Source: Heterobasidion occidentale (taxonomy: Eukaryota; Basidiomycota; Agaricomycetes; Russulales; Bondarzewiaceae). Taken from it: a stretch of DNA of 64,000 nucleotides. The translations under genes were made by a program, and so were the position numbers. The stretch lies in NCBI GenBank assembly GCA_039111635.1, contig JBCAQO010000001.1, forward strand, positions 2,604,001-2,668,000, written 5' to 3'. The notes under the pieces were generated by a model that saw nothing but the letters and a program-made list of their open reading frames with translations, was not told where the DNA came from and searched no databases. The number at the start of each line of letters is the position of its first letter. The first letter of the stretch is position 1. Of this stretch, positions 1 through 12,735 are shown piece after piece.

Positions 1-1
1 G

Positions 2-1156
2 TCCGGTGGAGTATCTGTATCTGGCGGTGCTGCCACCTCTTCCAACGCCACTGAACCGGTCATCGCAGCACCTTCTCCTCAGTCAGAAGTTACCTCCTCA
101 ACCTCCTCTTTTACATCTACCACTAGAGCGGTTTCCTCATCATCAAGCGTCCCAACATCTTCCTCCGCTTCGACGCATGTTCAATCGCCAATTCACACGT
201 CGTCTCTGACCGCCAAATCATCGTCGTCTAACATAGCCACTCAGGCATTCATCAAATCCTCACCCTCTGCCGAATCAACATCTTCATCTACGAAGCCACC
301 TCCAAGTTCCTCACCTGCTCCTGCTCCATCGCCACCGCCGTCGCCGTCGCCGTCGCCATCTCCCACCCCGAAGCCATCCCCGAAACCCTCTCCTGTGTCC
401 TCCTCGGAGGAACCTAAGTCAACTGAGGCCACTGTCGCCACCTCTAACAATGCGAAAAACTCTAATGTTGAAAGCAACTCTGGCGCTACCTCTTCTAGCG
501 ACATAAACCTTTACCTTGCAGCTCATAATTCTGTTCGTGCGCAGCATGGTGCTTCTGACCTAACCTGGAGCGACAGTCTCGCCGCGACGGCTCAAACCTG
601 GGCGGATAAATGTGTCTTCAAGCACTCTGGTGGGACTCTTGGGCCGTTCGGAGGTAAGCGCCATCGAACCACCGGTTATTCTCAGTACATACATCTATCT
701 TGTAGAGAACTTGGCCGCTGGTACCGGGAGCAGCTATGGTATTACGGAAGCAGTCAAGTCCTGGACTGATGAAGTTTGTAAGTGCATCATTTGCTACTCT
801 TACCCTGAGGTACGATCATTGGTGGCCACACGATATAGCCGAGTATAGCCCTAGCAACCCACAGCCCTCGCACTTCACGCAGGTGGTTTGGAAATCGAGC
901 ACTCAAGTTGGCTGTGCGGTGCAGTCTTGCAACGGGATCTTTGACCCGAGCTTTGGCGTATGAAATCAAATTATATTCACTGGTCGAAGCGCGGACTAAC
1001 TGTTCCATCTAGGAAGCAAAGTTCTTTGTCTGCGAGTATTCGCCGGCCGGAAACGTTATTGGAGAGTTCGAGTAAGTTTTTTAATGCAAGGTTCCTTATC
1101 AATGTACGGAGAACTGATTAACATCCTCACTTCACAGCCAAAATGTTCAGGTTTGA
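2..1156 (+). CDS. Secreted CAP/PR-1 (SCP) domain protein, 5' partial
   Basis: Five exons are visible: 2-653, 706-777, 844-957, 1013-1071 and 1138-1156. The start codon lies left of the window. The first about 170 visible residues are a Ser/Thr/Pro-rich linker with an SPSPSPSPTPKPSPKPSP run. It is followed by a CAP domain beginning at about 503: YLAAHNSVRAQHGASDLTWS, then FGENLAAGTGS, HFTQVVWKSST and the terminal YSPAGNVIGEFDQN. The HFTQVVW and YSPAGN(V/Y)IGEF signatures and the conserved His and Glu of the CAP cavity are present, so the family call is firm. Fungal CAP proteins are secreted and several bind sterols or lipids. The role of this one is not known. A signal peptide is expected upstream but cannot be seen. 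All four introns are 52-66 nt and phase-consistent, and the reading ends in TGA at 1154-1156. Confidence 0.9.
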
Positions 1157-1628
1157 GGTATTGGGACCGCGTCTTGACACAATACTCGATTTACTGGATC
1201 CTATCTTTCTTGCTCTCATTTCTCTTTCAGGCATCAGGGATGCCTTGACTTACCTTGTAGTTTGACTGAATGAAGATTTGTGCTTTCATACCATGGCCAT
1301 GCCTGGAACCAGTGTCCTTGTAGCGGTTGACAGCATTGAACCATGGAGCATACTAAGCCCTTCGGGCACTTCACGACCTTGCAACCCAAATCTCTGCGTG
1401 CAATTGATTACCCTACTTTGCCACAGCATACATACCCAGTGTGACTTTGGTGATCGCGCCCTTCATGCCCTTTCCTCTTTCCCCGAGGGCTTGCAAATGA
1501 TATGACAACCAGATATTCACTTAAATAACCTTATCTTTATCATAATGTCACGGCCTTCGGCGTGCCCGGTCACTTGTGCGGCCACTAAATGTGAGGATGA
1601 CTCTTGACGTGCTCGACGCACCGTCCAA
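1157..1628. other. Intergenic, 472 bp
   Basis: This is the 3' flank of the CAP gene and presumed promoter of the DLT1-like gene. I see no convincing coding exon, repeat or TATA element. Confidence 0.5.
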
Positions 1629-2640
1629 ATGCTGTCTCGAGCACGGACATTATCAAGTGCTCTCTATGCACTCGTCTGGCTTACTTTTGCATTCGCCATT
1701 GGTGTCTCCTCCATCTTCTTACTCTCGCAGGCGGTCAGAAACTCTCCGAGACAGTCATGGAAGGCCAACATCAATGCCTTGATCATAGGCGTTGCCTATG
1801 TCACTGTGGTTAGTTCACTAGCAATCGAACCTGGATACCCGTTTCAAAACTTTGGGTCAAGATTCTGGTGTCAATTGCTGTATGCTTGAAACGTCGCATT
1901 GCTGTCTTTCGCCGGTTACAGAGAATTTCACGCGGGCATATGGCAATAGGAAGGGGAGAAGTGCCGAAGGTAAGCCTCAGTTATATTTTGAAAGTGCTAA
2001 TGATCACAAATGTACTCAGGCTGTGCATGAGTTCATCTCGCAAGAATATGCCCGAGCATGCTTGATCGCCTACGAGTCCTTACCATGGGACACGCAACAA
2101 GAGGGATGGGGGAGGCCAGGTATGCATTAACTATTGAAGGTTCACGCTACCTAACGAACTAGTCGATGTAGGGACAGGTTATGACTCTGTGCAGTTCCGT
2201 CGCTCATTATTGGATACCGTCCTGGACCTCGGTATGTACCGAGTTTTTTTCAAGCATACTCTTTGCTCATACTATTAACTTTTAGATGCTGCAGCCCGTC
2301 TTATAATACCAAGTTTGCCTCCTCTTCGTCATAATGACCGCATCCTACACCACTTTCGGTTCATAGCGCCTCTCATCCCCAAGGACGAAGACGGTCTTTC
2401 TCCTTTGCATTATTGCGATTCAGCGATCCAGATGGCAAGATATGCAGCCCGTGAGCCTACACAGAGGGAGTTCGAGATCGGTATGAATGCCGCTCTGCAA
2501 ATTAAGAAAATGTAGGGATCAGCATCATCTGCATTTTGCAAGATCTAACCTAGGGTGCTTTTTCCAGCTTGGAGGAGTGTCGCCTAGAGATGCTTGAAGG
2601 GTCAACAACCGAGTTTGATCGCTCAGTCTCTGTTGATTGA
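1629..2640 (+). CDS. DLT1: Dlt1-like (defect at low temperature) membrane protein
   Basis: Six exons (1629-1808, 1862-1969, 2020-2119, 2172-2231, 2286-2511, 2568-2640) give 248 aa with consistent phases. The N-terminus has two hydrophobic segments (about residues 10-35 and 50-75). They are followed by a basic stretch, the signature GRGEVPK, and later EYARACLIAY and EGWGRPG. This order (two membrane spans, R/KG(D/E)VPK, then a GWGRPG motif) is that of fungal Dlt1. In yeast, loss of Dlt1 gives slow growth in the cold, and the biochemical function is unknown. The start ATG at 1629 sits directly before the first hydrophobic span. It lies tail-to-tail with the GST gene, only 122 bp away. Confidence 0.85.
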
Positions 2641-2762
2641 CAATATGTGACGTGGAGTTCTATAATGAACCTGATACCCTAATTCCATATTGCTAATATT
2701 CATGTATTGTTATATCTTCGTTCTAGATTGAAATAATTCATCTGCAAGTGAAGGGGGTAAAT

Positions 2763-3852
2763 TTAGTGCAATCTATCAGCATAGACCTTCTGCCAGCTTG
2801 GCCTCTGTCCCCAAGCCTGCAGATATTTTTGCACACTCTCCGGAATAGGGCCTCCAAGCCTCTCCTCCAATTTCCCCGGTGCCTGCTCAACCGTTGTTGC
2901 ACCGGAAACCAGCGAAATCCTCGACAGCCACCCACCCACGTGAAAGTCATCTTCGCCAGGCCGTTCTCCACCGAGGAATTGACCCTCGCTTTGGGCTAAG
3001 GCAGCGGGAAGCGTTTCAAAGATGAACGTGCGGAACGATGCCCAGGCCGTCGTCGAGCGCGCGAAGTATCCCTGCTTGGCAGCATCTGGGGCAGTTCCGC
3101 TGTAAAGTGCTAGAGCGCCGGTAACGAGAGCGATCTTCTTCTCGTAAAAGGACCGGAAGGGCTCTGCGTCCGGAGTAGCTGCGTATTTCTTCAGGACGTC
3201 ATAACCTGTTTTTCATGAAGTCATCGCTCAAGGTTCGTTTGGCTGAACGTCCGAACGAACGACTTACGGTTTTGACTGTAAACCTTTCCGAAGACGGACA
3301 CTTTTGCAAGCTCTTCTTCGTTCCGCTGGACTCCTGGTGTCAGATATGGTAATAACCGATAGCTGTGCATGAACAACGTACAGCGGAAAGGAAAGCAAAA
3401 TTCGGGTCCAGCTCGTCACTGTGGACGGCTTCGGTCAAGGCGGTAGCCGGCGCGACCTTGATCGTCGCGTTCGACGCCAAGTACGACACCACTTCGGCCG
3501 TGCTGGTATAAACTGCATCACCTGCGGCAATTGCGGGCAACGTTCCACTAGGGTTCTATAACCGGAGTTAGTTCGCACTGCTCGGACAGTTTCAGAGACA
3601 GATTCTTCCATACAATTTTCAGCACTTCGGGAGCCAGATTGTCCGCTGTAATAAGATTAATCAACCGCTTCTCGATCTTGTCACTGTATTCGAGGTCGTC
3701 ACTGCACGGTAGATTAAGGTTTCATGTGAGCATCTCTGACAACAAAGCGTACGAAACATGGAAGCATAGAGCAGTGCTTACACTGCAAGTTGGGCCACCG
3801 AGCACCAGACTGATGTATCCCAAGTATAGAAAATTGACTGCGAGGCGTTCAT
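2763..3852 (-). CDS. Glutathione S-transferase-like protein (basidiomycete type)
   Basis: Five exons on the minus strand (3852-3782, 3701-3614, 3555-3382, 3325-3268, 3205-2763) give 277 aa. The N-terminal thioredoxin-like half reads FYTWDTSVWCSVAQLAV and then NLAPEVLKINPSGTLPAI. The LxINPxGTLPAI loop with its cis-Pro is the GST glutathione-binding signature. After an SxAEVVSYL helix, the helical C-terminal domain contains GGERPGEDDFHVGGWLSR, the basidiomycete GST motif around the conserved Asp. This family conjugates or reduces with glutathione in detoxification, but the substrate cannot be inferred. The start was set at the ATG at 3852, next to the beta-strand of the thioredoxin fold. An in-frame upstream ATG at 3903 is possible. 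Confidence 0.87.
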
Positions 3853-4370
3853 TTCAGCGACATGATGGCATCGGAGCAACCCTAACGAATAACGTACTGC
3901 CATGTTTTTAATAGAGGGGAAATCTACGAATGAGTGGCTTTGACTTATGTTGGGGAAAGACAGGGACCACCTTCATGCTTATAAGCACTCGACTTTTTTT
4001 GGCATTACTCAACAATGCAAATGGCGATCGGTTGAAGTGGGTCGATGTTATCGTGGTCAGAACTTACCCGGTGCACTCCCGGTGCCCACATGCAGCCATA
4101 TGCCTGCAACATACTGCCGAGCTCTTACATGTCGCAGTTGCGTGACAAAGCCGAGCCCCCGCTGAGGAATCTCGTCGAGTCTAATCCAAGAAACTAATCT
4201 CCTAAACTCCGGTGAGTAAACATTTCGGACGAGCGAGGCATTACGCAATGTCAAGTGATAGAGGGAGAATCTGTCATCTACTGCGTCTAGCTCTCTAATC
4301 TCTTCTACATTTCCGAGGTATATATCCTTAGCACACACACCGCGTCGTGCTCGAGTCCGACACGTAGGGA
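3853..4370. other. Intergenic, 518 bp
   Basis: This separates two minus-strand genes: the promoter of the GST gene and the 3' flank of CBR1. A 93-codon minus ORF at 4057-4338 shows no recognisable motif and is not called. Confidence 0.45.
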
Positions 4371-5740
<1,370 letters not shown>

Positions 5741-6387
5741 TTACCTCACTCCCCCAACCGTCTGATTTTCTACCCTCGCAAGCAAGTCTGGAATCTGGAT
5801 CCTGGGTGGAAGGCCTGGGGAACTGCCACGTATAGTAATTGGGCGGTATCAGCGCATCGGACCAAATAATCGGCCGGGCCCGACGGAAACCGGAGCGCCC
5901 GTCCAGTCGCCCTGACTAATCAGACCGACTCAGACCGACTTTGCGTTCAGGTCGACCGTCGAAGTTTGCGGGGAAGAAAGAGAACGGACGACGTGGAGAA
6001 GCGCGAAGAAATAAGAAGGTTGCCAGTCGCCCACGTTGCGAGCTGTTGCGAGCTGCTGTTTGCAGGCCCTTCAGATCGGCTGGCCGAGAGGCGCACGAGT
6101 GAACGGATTCGAGCCTCGCCGGTGCGCAGTGTGCCATGGACAGGCGCGCATGGCTCGTGAGAAAGCCCAGTGAACGTTAACGGGGGTGCAGTTCAACCTC
6201 CTCCTCTCGTCTCTACCACCTCCACCACCTCAGCCCGACCGCGGCTCTCCCCCCTCCAGCTTGAGAGTCTCCTCTCCTCTCTCGCTGCCCCATTTTTTCT
6301 TCTTCTTTCTTGCCTCCTCTTTGCTCGGTCGTCACCTTTTCTTTGTCCTTTATCTATACACGCAGGGCGTGTCTGATCCATTGAACC
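5741..6387. promoter_or_regulatory. Divergent promoter region between CBR1 and the dual-specificity phosphatase
   Basis: This 647-bp head-to-head spacer ends with a strongly pyrimidine-rich tract at about 6190-6355 just before the phosphatase start. CT-rich leaders near the transcription start are common in basidiomycete genes. No clear TATA box is seen. Confidence 0.45.
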
Positions 6388-8662
6388 ATGCAAACTGCCG
6401 TTCGGAACCCTCGGTTCCCGCCCACCAAGCTAGCCTCAATGCCACGCAAAAAGGGGCCCCCATCGACCCTACGCATTGATACACCGGCTGAAAACCCCGC
6501 TCTAGCGCTCGCCATGGGCGATAGCTCTGCCTCAAATTCAGCCGTCTCCCCCGGCACTTCAGATTCAGAATCCTTTGTCTTTCCCCCCACCCATCAGCCG
6601 CGGTCTTCTAGAAACTCTAAGAGACTTTCACTGACTCTTCCATCAGCCCAATCTTCTGCCAGCTCTTTGCTTTTGCCTCGTCAAGATCCCCAGACGAGCG
6701 CCATTCTCGATCCCAGCCCGGAGCACCGCAGACGCGCACCTTCTGTGGTATCACTTCCCGTAACAACTGCTCCTGCTTTACTTCGGGGTGAAGAAGAAGG
6801 CTCGCCTTCCGCGCCATACCTCGATGGCCCCATCGAGATTCTCCCAAAAATATGGTTAGGCTCGGAAGATAACGCTCGTAATTGGCAGGGACTGATTGAG
6901 CGCGGCATCAAGTCTGTCCTCAATGTTGCCAAGGAGGTTTCCACACCCTTTGACACCATGGCGTCTCAACCTTTGCGCCCGTTCGCTTCGACTCCAAACT
7001 TGAGAGATACTGCTCGGGAGCAACATGATACCTATTATCCTGCTCATAAACTCACCGGAAGACCTGGTATGCACTACCTCAAGCTGCAGTGGTCGCATGG
7101 TCAGTCGGACCTCGTTTCCCATGGTTTCATAGCGGCTATGTCATTCGTCGATCAAGCACTTGAACGCGGTGACGGCGTGTTGATCCAGTATGTGATTGCT
7201 TATTTTCGTATCATTCTCATTATTCATCCTGTCTCAGCTGTCAATGTGGTATCTCGCGTTCCGCTACCCTTGTCATAGGACTTGTTATGCGCGCCGCGGC
7301 TCTGCGTTCACCGAACGTCCCTCCTCATGTTTGGGAGCTCAAAGGGATGCAAGGAGCATATTCATATGTGAAAGAAAAAAGCAGATGGGTTGGACCCAAC
7401 ATGTCGTAAGTTTTCAACACTGCCTCGACGTGGGAGTGGATTCGTCTCATCTGGGATGGCGTAGATTGATATATCAACTTTTGGAGTACGAGCGGACGCT
7501 CCGAGGCGATTCATCTCCCGCAGACTCTGAGCAGTCCTCCATACTCGCGGCTGAGGAGGAATGGGGTCGTCGCCGACAGATGTTGGATGAATCGTCCGAT
7601 CAAGAAGATCAGGAACGCGAAAGCGCGGAAATTATGCGGGAAGCGCGGGCCCTTGATAAAGCGATGGAAGACCGGATCGTTGCCCGGAAATCGTCAAACT
7701 CGTCATTGGGATCGGGTATAGGGATGGGTCCCGCCTGGAAGAGCCGCTACGGTGATCGCAAGCGAGCGGGTTCCATCGGGAGCAACCTGACGTCAAACAG
7801 CATTCTTAGCGAAGATCTGGTGGAGGAAGATGAAGAGCAGGAGTTGTTGGGAACCGGTGGTGGATTTGACGGCACAAGCATCGACACCACATCGACCAAT
7901 CCCGAACCAGTGGAAGGGGCAGGTTCGACTCCATCCAGTGATAGTGAATACGAGAACAATCAAGCAACACCCATGGCTTCTCGTATCGCCCGACGCCCAG
8001 CACGTCTTCCTCCATCGGCACCTGCTACGAAGTCCTCGTTCACATTGCCCCCTGTCCCAGCTACGGCATTCAGGTCTTCCTTTGCCTTGCCACCTGTTCC
8101 TCCGTCAGCGACTAGATCTTCTTTCGATCTACCACCTGTCCCTCTGTCGGCAACAAAATCGTCGTTTGACATCCCGTACCGAACATATTCGCAGAAGCCG
8201 AGAAGAAGGCCTCCACCCCTTGGACTGCTCCCCCCAGTGCCCCATTCTCCCATTGCCGTTGTTGTTGGTGGTACACCCTCGTCAAATCGGTCCACGTCTG
8301 GCATCACACCACGCGTGCGCACGGAATCGCGCAAGCCTTCCTTACCTCCCCTCCATCTGCGCAACTCCCACCAAAATCTTACGTTAACCTCTCAGTATAA
8401 CGCAAACCAGAACCCTCTTGCGACGCCCTCACAGACGCTGTTTGTTTTCCCGCCCTCGCCCACGCTCACCGCACGCACGCCGTCTGCCATGACGCTCACA
8501 TCGAACAACTTTCCGGTCCCGTTCCCGTCCTCGGCCACGCCTCGCGTGTCCAAGCTTCAGAAAAATGGGAGAAGCAGGTCTTTCATCGGGATCCTGGCGC
8601 CCCCCACCCCGACCACCGCGCATTCTCGAGTGGATGCACGAGGCTGGTTCGGAGACAAGTGA
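6388..8662 (+). CDS. Msg5-type dual-specificity (MAP kinase) protein phosphatase
   Basis: Three exons (6388-7187, 7238-7405, 7465-8662) give 721 aa. Residues about 1-140 are Ser/Pro-rich and disordered. The DSP domain starts at GPIEILPKIWLGSEDNA and carries the cysteine-phosphatase loop HCQCGISRS. Its His codon is split by the first intron (CA|C), with Cys268 as nucleophile and Arg274 in the P-loop. SLIYQLLEYERTLRG follows as the usual closing helix of fungal Msg5-like enzymes. These dephosphorylate Thr and Tyr of cell-wall and pheromone MAP kinases. The C-terminal 300 residues are low complexity and include a tandem (K/R)SSFxLPPVP repeat at 8021-8175. The assignment to DSP is firm. The Msg5-like label rests on the HCQCG loop and architecture. 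Confidence 0.9.
8021..8175 (+). repeat. In-frame tandem repeat encoding (K/R)SSFxLPPVP
   Basis: Four degenerate units of 36-48 nt occur in the phosphatase tail. They encode ATKSSFTLPPVP, ATAFRSSFALPPVP, ATRSSFDLPPVP and a last partial ATKSSFDIP. Confidence 0.8.
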
Positions 8663-9277
8663 TCAGCCTGACCATCGGGTAGATTGCACGTGGGCGACGC
8701 CAAATACCACGCACAGTACATATGTATCTGTTTGTGATCTTACATGCGTCACCGCTCTCGAGGACTTTGCTGATTTATTTAACTACCCACCGGTGCAGAT
8801 GTGCTGGAAGGACAGTTGATCTTTATGTGCTTTTTCATTTTATTCTATTCACGCTTTTTACGCTTCAATTCTCACGCTGTCTTCTTTCTCTTTCGAACTT
8901 TGTCCATATTTCCTTAGCACCGTTCTGCACGCGTGGACCTTACACTGCATCCACTTCGCATTCGCACTTGCAATGTTGTATAACAACCAATCTCACATCT
9001 ATTCTTTCATACGTTTTTCATCGCATCTCCTTCAATCTTCTCTGCACATTCTCGGTCTGTATTTCCTCCATTTATTTCATGCCTCTCCGCTGAGCGGGTT
9101 CCATCGGCTGAATAGAATGCTACTACAAGCCAGAAATATGCTTCTTGTATGGATTGTCAAAATCAACTGGAAATTCTACCTCGACAGAGTTATAGAATCG
9201 CGACCAGACGCAAAGAATGCGAGTCGCTTGTCAAAAAATGCTCATGTTCTCATGTTCTGAGCGAAACCCATTCAGCA
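8663..9277. other. Intergenic between convergent genes, 615 bp
   Basis: This holds the 3' flanks of the phosphatase and TVP23. It is T/C-rich. No coding exon is seen. Confidence 0.5.
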
Positions 9278-10557
9278 TCAAGCGCCGAATACTCGTCCCA
9301 CGCTGCTCTTCACAACACCTGTCAATATGGTGTTTCCGATGCCTCCCATTCCCATATTCCATCCAGATGTTGCAACGTTTGCCGCCCATTTCTGCTTCGC
9401 ATCGCGATCGCTTTGGCGAGCAGAATGTTAATGTAGACTTCTGAGGATTTTGAATAAGGACGTACGCGTATGTAAAGCCAATGACGTTCGTCATATTGAA
9501 CACAAGGGCGAGCAGGACGATTGGGACGAATCTGTCAGGCCAGTGAGCCAGAGTGCCGCGATCTGCTTTGAGTGCAACGTACGATAGGTTGAATTTGAGG
9601 AGTGATACGATGAATAGCACTAGCCACAACGCGGGAAATACGTAGAGAGCAGTCTTTGAAGAAAACATCAATCAGAATTATGTTTCTTCTACATCGGATG
9701 GCGTATTGTACCCAAAACATCCTGAAATTTTTGATACGCGTCGGTTCTGCCGCACATCATGAGGCGGTATGGACGTACTTTGAATCAATAGGGTTGGCGG
9801 GCCGTGATGGCTTCGCAGAGAGTCGCTGTGAGTGTCGGACTGGCACAGAGACGATGTACAAAACTTACATCACGGCTCTCAAATACCCAATAGCTTTCAC
9901 CGTCGTCGTCCACCTGGAAATGGGCTAAGAGATGGTACTCGACTTAGTTGGTATACCGTACCTGGTTCCAGAATCGCAGACCGACGAGCGTCCTTCCCGA
10001 TACGTTCTGAAAGAGGCAAGATTTTGTCACGAATGTATGGGAATGCTGAAGATTATCCTACTCACTCGGCAATTCCAAAAGTCCATAGCTAGAAGGACAA
10101 CCACTACAACAGTCTAGACAGACGTTAGAATATATTTTTCCCGAAGGTGCTTGACCAACTGACAGAGATGACATAATTGTCAGTGAAGAAACCGCAGAGG
10201 ATGTATGTCGTTATTGCGGCAATGCGAAATAAGTACAAGAACAAAAGAGATATTGGGTGCGCAGACTGGAAAGAGGTTCAGGAATAGTAGGACACAGGAC
10301 CGACATCAGACTCACTTGCTTGAAGATGCCGGCGATACCTAAGAAAGTGAGTACGATAATATTAGAGGGAGATAGATGAAGGCAAGAGCTTGGGGCATAC
10401 CTGACTCTGCACCACCTAGGGTAGAGGCCATTCCGCTCTGTGCATGGCTCGTTGGCATCAGTACCACCGGCTCATGAGGGGTAGAAGATTTTGGCTGAGC
10501 CAGGGCAATCGGTTCATCCGATTCAATTGTTTGTAGAAGGGGGGTAGCGACGCTCAT
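9278..10557 (-). CDS. TVP23: Golgi membrane protein Tvp23
   Basis: Eleven small exons (10557-10401, 10338-10316, 10265-10164, 10113-10066, 10006-9962, 9913-9869, 9825-9779, 9721-9712, 9653-9583, 9531-9466, 9410-9278) give 248 aa. Family motifs appear in order: [15 protein letters not shown], the span ending [52 protein letters not shown], a TM pair ending [11 protein letters not shown], and a C-terminus with [11 protein letters not shown]. The protein has four predicted spans. Tvp23 is a conserved late-Golgi membrane protein acting in vesicle traffic, with an otherwise unclear role. Exon 8 is only 10 nt. The extreme intron density is typical of this gene in basidiomycetes. It shares a short divergent promoter with the membrane protein at 10706. 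Confidence 0.93.
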
Positions 10558-10705
10558 GGCTGCGACACGGTCGGGTGAAAGGGTATACGTGCATGACGCG
10601 AAGTAAGTGCTGACCACATATGGAGATTGAAGCTGTTAGACAACAAACACAAATAGGCACCTATTAGCCCTCGTGCACGCCAAATCCGCCTCACTAAAGC
10701 TTTCC
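10558..10705. promoter_or_regulatory. Short divergent promoter, TVP23 and membrane protein
   Basis: Only 148 bp separate the two start codons, which face away from each other, so both genes must be driven from this interval. No TATA box is obvious. Confidence 0.55.
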
Positions 10706-12345
10706 ATGGCCGCCAACAGACAAGATGGCGAGCAACCAACTGAGCGCACTACTCTGTTGAGCGAACGACGTACAGTATCACCATCCCAATCTGAATATCC
10801 CCTTGTTGTCCTTCCGATCGTAAATCTCATCCGTTCGCAAGGACTTCATATCCTGGATGAGCACTACGCAGTGTTCCCAACATTGCCAACCATCGTGGAG
10901 CAAACGTCCTTCCGACTCGTGGTTCTCCTCCAGCTCTATGTATCATCTCAGAAGGCAAATATTGCTAGTAGAGATGTTTGGGATCGTTGGTCGAAGGAAC
11001 GGGACGCTGTCAATGACGCGTCACAAATCGAGCGTCGCATTGACAATACTTGGACAACATTCATAGAACCCGGCAGAAGCAGTCAAGAAATTGAAGACTG
11101 CTTGTGGTCATACTTTCTTGTTGAAGATGGCAAAACGCACACTGTAAGAGGTTAGTCTCAATTCAATGCTAAGCTCACTTCGTGAGATGTTCAGTCGCTC
11201 ATGTAGCCTGTCCTACACCTCCTCTCCGGAGTAGTTGTCGATATACTGCAGGACACGGATGCTCCGTCTTCATTGTTGGCTCACCGTCTAATTCTTTTGA
11301 GCTTGGACCATACCTGGCGGTACGGCAGGTCCCTCCCGCCAAGCACATCTTTCTTAGCCCGAAGCTTGCGACGTTTCGATACACTTGGAACGCCTCGGTA
11401 AGTATTCTTCACTAAGAAGCTTCACAAATATCTTAATTTATATGCAGAGTCCTGCATGCCATCGAGATGCTACTGCAGATGGGATACCTCGCTATTCTCG
11501 TACACTATATTACCTGCCCACCTTCAAGACCCATCATAAACGCATTGTCTAGTGGGGTCGGAGCGCGAGAGATCCTCCTGATTATCTATGCTATCGCCTC
11601 GCTCTGCCGAAGGTGGACTTCATATGCAATGCCATACCTCCTTGTATTATCAGCGTTTTTGTCCAGTCTACCCTCGTTCCCATCGTCTGGCGACACTTCT
11701 TATATCCTCCTACTGATCGCTCTGGTATCGCATATCTTGCTCTTGCACCTCCCACGACCTCCAAGCCCGAATTTCTTTGTCAATGCCCAAATCAGTCTCC
11801 CATTATCAACACTCCTCTGGCATGAATTCACTCGGACAGTTTGTTCAGCCCTTGTTTTCTACTTTCCCGCCTTTCTTCTCTCATGCTACCTCGTATCACT
11901 ATCTTTGGCGGATTCCATTCCTCATTTTCCACGGATTCAGAACCTCGTTGCAGCCCCGATTGAGACGCGACAAGCCTTCGCTGTACTTTGGGCCATAGTG
12001 GTCTATCTTATATGCATCTCTATCGGTTTGCTCGTGCTATTCAGTGCATCGTTGTTATCCCTATCTAATCATCCTTCGAACCCTTGGGACCGGTTCTCTC
12101 GGCCTGTCGGCCTACAAGCTCGCAGGATCTTCATTTCCACCGTCGCGATGTATAACACTCCCTACCTCTTCCCGCCGCCATTCAATCTTATCCAACTCAT
12201 CTTCATTCGCCTACCAGTAATTGCGCTCCACTTGGCTGGGCAGAAAGAGCCGCTCTTCATGCGCGTCGCGGAGAGTATGCTTTGGAGGTGTACCGTCGGA
12301 TTCATTTCAGGCCCTTTGGCGGGCTTTTGGCTGTGGGCAAGGTAG
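10706..12345 (+). CDS. Polytopic membrane protein of unknown function
   Basis: Three exons (10706-11150, 11235-11397, 11448-12345) give 501 aa. The start could also be the in-frame ATG at 10673. The N-terminus has a RTTLLS motif and is soluble for about 170 residues. From the second exon (VVDILQDTDAPSSLLAHRL) the protein continues into at least seven hydrophobic segments, for example GYLAILVHYI, EILLIIYAIASL, MPYLLVLSAFL, YILLLIALVSHILLL and AVLWAIVVYLICISIGLLVLF. It ends WRCTVGFISGPLAGFWLWAR. The correct frame of exon 2 was chosen because it joins both neighbours in phase. I do not recognise a named family. The pattern (long N-terminal region plus a multi-span C-terminus) suggests an uncharacterised endomembrane protein. 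Confidence 0.75.
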
Positions 12346-12735
12346 TTCAGTTCAATTACGAGCTGGTATTCTTTCCAAGCATAGACTCCAATCGTCTTGA
12401 GATCCTTCGTGCATGGTGAGATCGCTTCTTCTAGAGTTGCATTTGTCACCTGAGACATTTGTCATAGACTGTCTCGCAAGTCTCGTTCCCAGTGTCCTTT
12501 GGCCTCCACAACTCATACCGGTGTCGTTTCGCTCACAACCTTGTAATCAGCCGCGCCGTGGTCTGTTGCTATGGTTATGTTGTAGCTCAATGCCACAAGG
12601 CCACATTGCCGCGCCTTGCAGCTGTATAAAAGCTTCAGCATAGCACACTCGTGACTCTAAGGCCTCGTCTAGCCACCCAACTCTGTCCTTACCTACCGCG
12701 TATTCACTCATTAACATCCTCTCATTCTTCTCGTC
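12346..12735 (+). promoter_or_regulatory. Intergenic and promoter with TATA-like box
   Basis: A TATAAAAG element lies at 12625-12632, 104-111 bp upstream of the ATG at 12736, which suits a fungal core promoter. The rest is unremarkable. Confidence 0.5.

Noticed and set aside
241..504. Minus-strand Gly/Asp-rich ORF opposite the CAP linker
   Set aside because: It is the antisense shadow of the Ser/Pro-rich coding exon.
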